Position numbers and translations under genes: made by a program. Under the pieces are notes generated by a model. The model did no database searches, was not told the DNA's origin, and was given only the letters and a program-made list of their open reading frames with translations. This document shows positions 6,488 to 11,981 of a DNA stretch of 11,981 nucleotides, piece by piece. How positions within the stretch are numbered: position 1 is the first letter of the stretch; each line of letters starts with the position of its first letter. Source of the stretch: Anaerolineae bacterium. Its GTDB lineage: Bacteria; Chloroflexota; Anaerolineae; Anaerolineales; Villigracilaceae. Location: positions 1-11,981 of the forward strand of contig JAFLCF010000137.1 in assembly GCA_017303735.1 (NCBI GenBank), given 5' to 3'.

Positions 6488-6531
6488 AGTGTTTATAACG
6501 GACTTAAGAACCAGTTAACAACGGGTAAACG
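6488..6531 (-). promoter_or_regulatory. phased Pho-box array upstream of the small ORF
   Basis: On the plus strand TTAAGA (6504-6509), TTAACA (6515-6520) and TAAACG (6526-6531) follow one another with exactly five bases between them, an 11-bp repeat. The palindrome TTATAA at 6493 falls on the same grid. Downstream in the minus direction are two -10 candidates: AACACT (6488-6493 complement) at a 10-base gap and TATAAA (6492-6497 complement) at a 6-base gap. This is the cleanest direct-repeat array in the window. It lies between the glycosyltransferase stop and the small ORF. Confidence 0.55.
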
Positions 6532-6542
6532 GATTTGCAAAG

Positions 6543-7568
6543 TTATATTATCGGCGCTCTGGTAACGCTGCGCGCCTTGCTGCGCGAACGAACACGTTGT
6601 GCATCTCGCCTGGGTGCGTGAAAGAGCCGCAGAGATAACTGCGCGATCTGCGTAGCAGACGTCCCGCCGTTTTGAATGGGCATCAAGCGCTTCAATTCTG
6701 CCAGATTAAGGTTGGTGAACACTTCTTTGCCAAGTGCCACTGCTACAAAAGTCGCCGTGGATTGTTGTGTGATGACCGTGGCGGCATTGGCGATCATATG
6801 CGAGACATTGCCATGCGTGAAGACCATCGCTTCGGGGGCATGGGTGCTGATCTCACGGATGGCGCGCGGCGCATTCTCTAACGGATGCAGCTTGAAAATG
6901 AGCTTGCGCCCTCCGGCGATTTGGACACAACGTTTAATGAAAGCAGCCCGGTCATCCAGCCGGAAGGTTTCGCGCAGGGGAGAAGTGGCAACCAGCACAT
7001 AATTGTGCATGGGAAAGTCGTTCTTCTCGAAATTCTGCATATGGTCGAAATTGGGGATGCCCGTTACGGCGATCTTTTCTGGCTTCACTCCCTTGCGAAT
7101 GAAATGCTCGGCATAGCCTTCCGATGCCACACAGAACAGGTCGTAGGCGTTTGATAATCCATTTGTGGCGGTATTGGCAAAATATCGTGGCAGTCCCAAC
7201 CAGCGCACCAAATGATAAACAATCCCCTCGGGTTCGGTGATGCCTTCCTGTACAAGGATGACGCGTTTGTTGCGAATGTTCTTTTGCACGATCAGATCGC
7301 TGCAGGTAAAGACCAGGTCATAGTTATGCCCTTCGCCGCGCGGGTCTACCTGGAGTTTATTTCTTTTAAAGTAATCATCGGTTTCCCGCCAATGTCTGCC
7401 GCCGAGGACGGTGAAATTCAGCCAGCCCATTTTCGCTGCAAAATTTTCAATGCCATCGGCATAATAATGAGTGAAGTAACAGTCATATGTTTTCATCAAC
7501 TGCCTGGCGATCTGGTGCATCTGGGTGGTCTGATTAAGTGACCCGCAAATAAACAGGATTTTTTTCAT
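6543..7568 (-). CDS. putative GT-B-fold glycosyltransferase, substrate unknown
   Basis: A 341-residue protein beginning MKKILFICGS, a Rossmann-like first strand. Its later half has the layout of a GT-B nucleotide-sugar domain: KLIFKLHPLENAP (222-234), VFTHGNVSHMIANAATVITQQSTA (249-272) and FVAVALGKEVF (274-284). These resemble CDP-glycerol transferases, capsule synthases and the UDP-GlcNAc epimerase fold, so it may act on lipid, teichoic-like or capsular glycans. Residues 318-339 are unusually Arg-rich. The ATG at 7568 is preferred; the 35-codon extension to 7673 would run through the promoter. No clear ribosome site. It is divergent from ppx, with its own TTAANN array upstream, suggesting phosphate control. 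Function beyond the fold is not established. Confidence 0.65.
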   Translation of the reverse strand: MKKILFICGSLNQTTQMHQIARQLMKTYDCYFTHYYADGIENFAAKMGWLNFTVLGGRHWRETDDYFKRNKLQVDPRGEGHNYDLVFTCSDLIVQKNIRNKRVILVQEGITEPEGIVYHLVRWLGLPRYFANTATNGLSNAYDLFCVASEGYAEHFIRKGVKPEKIAVTGIPNFDHMQNFEKNDFPMHNYVLVATSPLRETFRLDDRAAFIKRCVQIAGGRKLIFKLHPLENAPRAIREISTHAPEAMVFTHGNVSHMIANAATVITQQSTATFVAVALGKEVFTNLNLAELKRLMPIQNGGTSATQIAQLSLRLFHAPRRDAQRVRSRSKARSVTRAPII

Positions 7569-7600
7569 AATGTAGGTTTGGCTCCGCTGGAATTTGGAAG

Positions 7601-7656
7601 AGTGTAGCAAGGCGCAGTTAAGGGTCTGGAAACGAGAGGTTAAGGTGTGCTTAACC
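7601..7656 (-). promoter_or_regulatory. putative Pho-box array and promoter of the glycosyltransferase
   Basis: TTAAGG (7618-7623), TTAAGG (7640-7645) and TTAACC (7651-7656) on the plus strand sit at offsets 0, +22 and +33, identical to the pstS array, where the first hexamer is also TTAAGG. TACACT (7601-7606 complement) follows 11 bases downstream in the minus direction, giving a leader of about 25 bases. This match in spacing and distance is the main reason to regard the arrays as one regulon. Confidence 0.55.
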
Positions 7657-7658
7657 TC
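7636..7658. promoter_or_regulatory. perfect dyad operator between the glycosyltransferase and ppx
   Basis: GAGGTTAAG (7636-7644) and CTTAACCTC (7650-7658) form a perfect 9-bp inverted repeat with a 5-base spacer. It includes the second and third hexamers of the array, so the same bases can be read as direct repeats or as a dyad for a dimeric regulator. Position between divergent promoters suits control of both. Confidence 0.5.
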
Positions 7659-7665
7659 ACAACTC

Positions 7666-7719
7666 TTTACCACTTGTTAACAACTTGCGAATGTTTTCTC
7701 TTGTAACTACCTGTATAAT
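7666..7719 (+). promoter_or_regulatory. promoter of the ppx-CHAD-sixA-ppk1 operon
   Basis: A consensus -10, TATAAT, lies at 7714-7719, with transcription expected near 7726 and a leader of about 10 bases before the ATG at 7736. No good -35 lies 16-18 bases upstream. TTTACC (7666-7671) and TTAACA (7677-7682) are spaced 11 bp, and the second lies inside the palindrome TTGTTAACAA (7674-7683). Their distance from the -10 (31 bases) differs from the other arrays, so control by the same factor is less certain here. Confidence 0.5.
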
Positions 7720-7735
7720 TCCGCCTAGGTATCTC

Positions 7736-9244
7736 ATGCAAACCCTTGCTGCCATCGACGTCGGTTCGAATGCCATGCGTTTGATCGTCGGACGTTTGAA
7801 TTACGACGACAAATTGGAAATATTGGAGAATTTGCGCCTGCCTGTTCGTTTGGGGCAGGATGCTTTTTCTCAGAAACAGATCCGCGAAGAGACAGCGCAA
7901 CTGGCATTGGATGCCTTCGTGCGTTTTCGTAAAGTGGCAGACGATCACGGCGCGGAGCGCATCCGAGCTGTGGCGACCAGTGCCATGCGTGAAGCCACCA
8001 ACAGCGACATGCTCATCGACCGCATTGCCCGCACAACCAGGATTGAGATCGAAACCATCAGTGGGGAAGAAGAGGCGCGCCTGATCCATCTGGCGGTCTC
8101 CAGCGCAATGCCGCTCAAGAATAAACGCACCATGCTCATTGATATTGGCGGTGGCAGTGTGGAGGTAAGCCTCTCACAGGGGGGCAATATCCTTTCCACC
8201 GAAAGTTACAACATGGGCACGGTACGCCTGCTGGAAACCCTGCGCAGTAAGCCTGCCAAACTTTCCTTCAACGAATTGGTGCGTGAATACGCCGAATCTG
8301 CCCGGTATCGAATTGAACGCGAAGTAAAGAAGAAAAAGATCGATCTGTGCATTGGCACAGGCGGTAATATTGAAGAAATGGGGCAATTGCGTAAAAAGCT
8401 CTTTAAACGTGAAAGCGACTCTCTGATCACATTTGAAGAGTTGGAAAAGCTGTCAAAGACCTTGAGTCAGATGAGCGTTGAAGAGCGCAGGCGCAAATTC
8501 AAATTAAAGCCCGATCGTGCCGATGTCATTCTGCCCGCTGTCATCGTCTTGAAAATGATCGCGAAAGCAGCAGGCGCCGACGAAGTAAAGATCCCGAAGG
8601 TCGGCTTGAAAGATGGAATTCTGATCGACCTTGCACAAAACTTGAGTGCCATGCCGCGTCCTGCCAGACGCCAGCAGGTGTGGATGTCTGCCATGTTATT
8701 GGGCGAAAAATATCAATACGACGGCGCTCACTCGAATCTGGTTGCCTTCCTGGCAGGGAAACTATTCGAACAAACCCAGTCTCTGCATAATCTCGAAGCA
8801 GATGACCGCTTACTATTGGAAGTAGCCGCATTGCTTCACGATATCGGGCACTTCATCAACGTGATCGACCACGACAAACATGTCTATTACATTTTGCAAG
8901 CCAACCCGCTCATCGGGTTAAACGATCGGGAGCAATCCATCGTTTCCAATGTGGCGCGTTATCATCGAAAGACGATGCCCACCGTGCAGGATGAAAATTT
9001 CCGCGCCCTATCGCCCAGCGACCGTTCCACGGTTATCAAGCTTTCTGCCTTGCTTCGTCTGGCAGATGCAATGGATGTCAGCCATACCCATCGCGTGCGC
9101 AGTGTTTCACTGCGAATGACAAAGAACAAATGGCTGCTCAAATTGCATGGCGATGGCAGCCTCAGCCTTGAAACCTGGGCATTGGAAAAACGCCGCTCTT
9201 TATTTCAGGATGTGTTTGGCATGAAATTGGAGATTGAAACATAA
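7736..9244 (+). CDS. ppx: exopolyphosphatase (Ppx/GppA family) with C-terminal HD domain
   Basis: Hydrolyses terminal phosphate from polyphosphate and/or the 5'-phosphate of pppGpp; the family includes both and sequence alone does not separate them. It is 502 residues, the length of the long Ppx form. The ASKHA phosphatase core is about 1-302, with AAIDVGSNAMRLIVG (5-19), SGEEEARL (109-116, catalytic Glu region), IDIGGGSVE (135-143) and GTGGNIEEMG (207-216). The HD-type domain is about 315-500, with H332, H368-D369 in LLHDIGHF, H382, H410 and D444 in RLADAMD. The ATG at 7736 matches the family N-terminus and lies just after a TATAAT; the 17-codon extension upstream would cover the promoter. 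Its stop overlaps the CHAD start (TAATG). Linkage to ppk1 favours polyphosphate as substrate. Confidence 0.92.
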   Translation: MQTLAAIDVGSNAMRLIVGRLNYDDKLEILENLRLPVRLGQDAFSQKQIREETAQLALDAFVRFRKVADDHGAERIRAVATSAMREATNSDMLIDRIARTTRIEIETISGEEEARLIHLAVSSAMPLKNKRTMLIDIGGGSVEVSLSQGGNILSTESYNMGTVRLLETLRSKPAKLSFNELVREYAESARYRIEREVKKKKIDLCIGTGGNIEEMGQLRKKLFKRESDSLITFEELEKLSKTLSQMSVEERRRKFKLKPDRADVILPAVIVLKMIAKAAGADEVKIPKVGLKDGILIDLAQNLSAMPRPARRQQVWMSAMLLGEKYQYDGAHSNLVAFLAGKLFEQTQSLHNLEADDRLLLEVAALLHDIGHFINVIDHDKHVYYILQANPLIGLNDREQSIVSNVARYHRKTMPTVQDENFRALSPSDRSTVIKLSALLRLADAMDVSHTHRVRSVSLRMTKNKWLLKLHGDGSLSLETWALEKRRSLFQDVFGMKLEIET

Positions 9245-10089
9245 TGGACGCCAAAACTATTCTGATGGACGCTCTCGAAACCCGCTGGAAGAAATTCCGA
9301 GGCGAGCTAAAACACTGCCGCGACGAATTCTCTGAAGAAGCCGTACACGACCTGCGCGTGGCAACCCGCCGCCTGTTGGCAATGTTCGACCTCGTGCGTG
9401 CCATCGTCCCGCATAACCGCATTCAAAAGATCCGCCGCGAGCTCAAAGACCAACTGGACGACCTCGATGACCTGCGCGATACACAAGTCCTGCTCTTTGA
9501 CGTTTCTGAATATTTGCATGAACAGCCTGAGCTGAAATTTTTTCAAGAACATCTACTCAAAGAAGAAAAGCACCTCATGCGCCAGACCCGCAAACTCGTC
9601 CGCGCGCGTGAGCATCGTCGTTTGAATAAACGCGTTGAAAAGATCCAAACCATGCTGCAAGACCTCGGCACTGACATGCTGGGCGCGCAAATGATCGCCG
9701 CCGCCGACGAAGCCTTTACACGCGTCATCCAGGCATATTTTGTGATGGATGCCGAAAACCCCGCCAGCATTCACAAACTGCGCATTGCCTTCAAACGCTT
9801 CCGTTACACGGTCGAAGTCGTTCATCCGTTGCTGCCCAATTTCCCCTCAACCCATTTCGAGAGGATGCACGACTATCAAGCCCGCATGGGCGATATTCAG
9901 GATATGGAAGTGGCATCACAACGCGCCGCCGACCTGGATGACGCCTCAGACTCACCCGAAGCGGTTACCACCCATTATGCCTTGCGCCTGCAGACGGCGA
10001 TCCGCAAGTTCCTTGAAGATAAAGGGGAGGTGCTCATCTTTTGGCGCACCAACCCCGACCAACCTTTCCCCTGGGAGAAACAACCATGA
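9244..10089 (+). CDS. CHAD-domain protein (polyphosphate-binding)
   Basis: An all-helical CHAD (conserved histidine alpha-helical domain) protein of 281 residues. CHAD domains bind polyphosphate through basic faces and target proteins to polyphosphate granules. Two internal repeats carry the signature His/Lys/Arg helices: VHDLRVATRRL (34-44) and IHKLRIAFKRFRY (176-188). Asp-rich loops (DDLDDLRDTQ, 72-81; GDIQDMEVA, 216-224) follow each. The domain fills the whole protein, with no CYTH or catalytic domain fused. The start overlaps the ppx stop by one base and its stop overlaps the sixA start by four, implying coupled translation and similar amounts. A granule-tethering or scaffolding role is inferred from family and neighbours. 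Confidence 0.9.
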   Translation: MDAKTILMDALETRWKKFRGELKHCRDEFSEEAVHDLRVATRRLLAMFDLVRAIVPHNRIQKIRRELKDQLDDLDDLRDTQVLLFDVSEYLHEQPELKFFQEHLLKEEKHLMRQTRKLVRAREHRRLNKRVEKIQTMLQDLGTDMLGAQMIAAADEAFTRVIQAYFVMDAENPASIHKLRIAFKRFRYTVEVVHPLLPNFPSTHFERMHDYQARMGDIQDMEVASQRAADLDDASDSPEAVTTHYALRLQTAIRKFLEDKGEVLIFWRTNPDQPFPWEKQP

Positions 10090-10586
10090 ATCTATATCTC
10101 ATCCGCCATGCCATTGCCGAAGAAGAAAATGCTTCGGGTGAAGACAGTCAACGTGAGCTGACAGACAAAGGCGCGAAAAAGATGCGTCTCATCGCCAAAG
10201 GACTACGCACCCTCGGCATCGAATTTGACCAGATACTCACCAGTCCCTACATCCGCGCCCAGCAAACGGCAGAGATACTCGCTGATGTCTTCAAAATGAA
10301 GAAAAGTGTTTCGGTGAGTGAAAACCTCACCCCCATGGGCGACCCCGACCTGCTTCTGGCAGAGATCAATGAAAACTATACAGTCAATAGCCTTGCCATT
10401 GTTGGGCATGAACCGTATCTCTCTACCTTGGTCAGCTTGCTCACAGCAGATGGTGCACCTGTTGAAATGACCTTCAAAAAAGGCGGCATCTGCTATTTAT
10501 CAACCGATGACTTGCACCACACCCGCAAAGCCACCCTCGAATGGCTGCTTACTCCCGGCGTGCTGGTTGAGATCGGTGACCATTAG
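10086..10586 (+). CDS. sixA: SixA-like histidine phosphatase
   Basis: A small cytoplasmic histidine-phosphatase-superfamily protein, 166 residues, the SixA size. The RHG-type motif LIRHA (5-9) supplies His8 as the expected phospho-acceptor, with SPYIRAQQTAEIL (53-65) and VGHEPYL (106-112, His108 as the second catalytic His). SixA in E. coli dephosphorylates phosphohistidine proteins (ArcB, the nitrogen PTS). Members next to CHAD/ppk genes are of unknown substrate. The ATG at 10086 overlaps the CHAD stop (ATGA). A 15-codon extension inside the CHAD gene is not supported. A heptamer-repeat gap of 56 bases separates it from ppk1. Confidence 0.88.
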   Translation: MNLYLIRHAIAEEENASGEDSQRELTDKGAKKMRLIAKGLRTLGIEFDQILTSPYIRAQQTAEILADVFKMKKSVSVSENLTPMGDPDLLLAEINENYTVNSLAIVGHEPYLSTLVSLLTADGAPVEMTFKKGGICYLSTDDLHHTRKATLEWLLTPGVLVEIGDH

Positions 10587-10589
10587 CTC

Positions 10590-10637
10590 ATTACTATTCC
10601 CTATTCACTATTTCCTATTAACCATTTACCATTAACC
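10590..10637 (+). repeat. ATTNNCY heptamer repeats directly upstream of ppk1
   Basis: Six exact-length heptamers run from 10596 to 10637 (ATTCCCT, ATTCACT, ATTTCCT, ATTAACC, ATTTACC, ATTAACC), preceded by a six-base relative at 10590. They fill nearly the whole sixA-ppk1 gap and end five bases before the ppk1 ATG. The period matches the heptamers before manA although the sequence differs. They leave no room for a ribosome site. Confidence 0.8.
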
Positions 10638-10642
10638 CCATT

Positions 10643-11981
10643 ATGACCGACCCCATTGATCTGACCTCTCCTTCCTTATATATCAATCGCGAAATCAGTA
10701 TGCTGGAATTTCAACGCCGCGTTCTTGAAGAAGCACGCGACGAAGGAAATCCCCTGCTCGAACGGCTCAAATTCCTCGCCATCTTCGGCTCCAATTTGGA
10801 CGAGTTCTTCATGGTGCGTGTTTCAGGCATCCGCAAACAGATCGAAGCGAATGTCGTCAAACTTTCAGAAGATGGGCTCACCCCGCGTGAAGAACTGGCT
10901 GTCATCCGTAAGACCGCGCAGGAACTCATGCACGAAGCACAACAAAGTTTTCGTAAAATACTGCCCAAACTTGAAAAAGAAGGCATTCACGTCCACGACT
11001 ATTCAAAACTTACCAAAGTACAAAAAGAACGTGCAGATAAGTATTTTAAGGATGCGGTCTATCCCGTCCTGACACCGCTTGCGTTAGACCCCGGGCATCC
11101 CTTTCCACACATTTCGAATCTCAGTCTCAACCTTGCCATCGTCATCCGCGATAAAAAGGGAAATGAGAAATTCGCCCGCCTCAAAGTGCCCGATACCTTG
11201 CCGCGTTTTATTCCTATTAAACGCTCTTCTGGTGGCGAGCGCAAAGACGGTACGATCCCATATCATCATTATTTTGTCTGGCTCGACCAGGTCATTGCTG
11301 CCAATCTCAATGACCTCTTCCCCGGTTTGGAGGTAGTCGCTGCATACCCCTTCCGTATCGTGCGCGATGCCGATATCGAAATTCAGGAACTCGAAGCCGA
11401 TGATCTATTGGAAACCATGCAAGCCAGCATTCGCAAACGAAAGTTCGGTTCAGTCGTGCAGGTTGCCATCCATGATTCAATGCCGCCGGAAATGCGCGAT
11501 TTGCTGGTTGAAAACCTCGAAGTGACACACAATGACTTGTACATCCTGCCGCCGCCGCTGGGCTTGGTCAACTTGTGGTACATCTATAACAATGTCGAAC
11601 GCTATGACCTGAAAGACAAACCTTATATTCAGCGCATTCCAAAACCGCTGCGTAAACTGGAACCGACCAACAATCTCTTTGATGTGATCCGTAACGAGAA
11701 TATTATTTTCCATCATCCCTACGAATCCTTCACCCCCGTAGTGGATTTTCTTTACGCTGCCGCACGTGACCCGCAAGTTCTTGCCATTAAACAAACGGTC
11801 TATCGTGTAGGATCCAACTCCCCTGTAGTAGAAGCCCTGCTCGAAGCCGCCGAACGCGGCAAGCAAGTCGCCGTACTCATGGAACTCAAAGCCCGCTTCG
11901 ACGAAGAATCCAATATCGGTTGGCGCGCAGGTTGGAAGATGCCGGTGTGCATGTAGTCTATGGGCTGGTTGGTCTGAAGAC
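10643..11981 (+). CDS. ppk1: polyphosphate kinase PPK1 (frameshifted, 3' end off the window)
   Basis: Makes polyphosphate reversibly from ATP. The N domain starts at INREISMLEF (13-22) with FLAIFGSNLDEFFMVRVSG. The head domain follows (LTPLALDPGHPFPHISNLSLNLA), and the C1 domain begins near FHHPYESFTPVVDFL, with IKQTVYRVG and ELKARFDEESNIGW. The open frame stops at 11954-11956, but the last ten residues after Trp427 are foreign. Inserting one G at about 11922-11923 restores GW-ARRLEDAGVHVVYG and an open frame to the window end. The phospho-accepting catalytic His of the family would lie just beyond the edge. A one-base deletion, real or a sequencing error, is the simplest reading. The ATG at 10643 lacks a ribosome site. 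It is the last visible gene of the ppx operon. Confidence 0.92.

Noticed and set aside
6438..6518. 26-codon plus-strand ORF opposite the small membrane ORF
   Set aside because: The AAGGAT upstream is too close to the ATG to serve as a ribosome site. The ORF runs into the hexamer array and has no feature of a protein.
7569..7673. 35-codon upstream extension of the glycosyltransferase
   Set aside because: It crosses the predicted promoter and the dyad, and the Rossmann-like N-terminus starts at the ATG at 7568.
7685..7735. 17-codon upstream extension of ppx
   Set aside because: The TATAAT at 7714-7719 lies inside it, and Ppx homology begins at the ATG at 7736.
10590..10637. CRISPR-like or Pho-box reading of the repeats before ppk1
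   Set aside because: The period is 7 bases with no spacers, so it is not CRISPR. The TTAACC units are 7 and 14 bases apart, not on the 11-bp grid of the other arrays.

Overview
The window looks like chromosomal DNA from a Chloroflexota bacterium, probably Anaerolineae. This is inferred from three things: the PstS lipoprotein with its Thr/Glu/Ala/Pro-rich linker, the exopolyphosphatase-HD / CHAD / SixA / PPK1 gene order, and heptanucleotide repeats between genes. No 16S or other marker gene is present. Base composition is moderate and even, and I see no phage, transposase, CRISPR array, tRNA or rRNA.

Layout, left to right. (1) 1-3175, minus strand: the high-affinity phosphate importer pstS-pstC-pstA. 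PstA runs off the left edge, and pstB/phoU are expected beyond it. (2) 3176-3360: pst control region plus a heptamer inverted repeat. (3) 3361-4308, plus: class I mannose-6-phosphate isomerase, apparently leaderless. (4) 4308-4453: four copies of a short palindromic repeat between convergent genes. (5) 4459-5232, minus: SurE nucleotidase. (6) 5370-6104, minus: PHP-domain phosphoesterase. (7) 6105-6542: a region without large genes that holds two arrays of TTAANN hexamers, a GC-rich hairpin and a possible 32-residue membrane protein gene. (8) 6543-7568, minus: a GT-B-like glycosyltransferase of unknown substrate. (9) 7569-7735: a divergent control region. (10) 7736-11981, plus: a polyphosphate operon encoding Ppx/GppA with an HD domain, a CHAD protein, a SixA-like phosphatase and PPK1. 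PPK1 carries an apparent one-base deletion 59 bases before the window end.

The unifying theme is phosphate. PstSCA imports Pi, PPK1 stores it as polyphosphate, Ppx degrades polyphosphate and CHAD binds it. SurE and the PHP protein release Pi from nucleotides. The most notable non-coding signal is a recurring regulatory architecture. Hexamers of the form TTAANN, resembling Gram-positive PhoP boxes, lie on an 11-bp grid about 11 bp upstream of a -10-like hexamer. It occurs before pstS, the PHP gene, the small ORF and the glycosyltransferase, with a shorter version before ppx. The spacing 0/+22/+33 is identical before pstS and the glycosyltransferase. I read this as a local Pho regulon that would place the unknown glycosyltransferase and the small ORF in the phosphate-starvation response. 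The regulator itself is not in the window.
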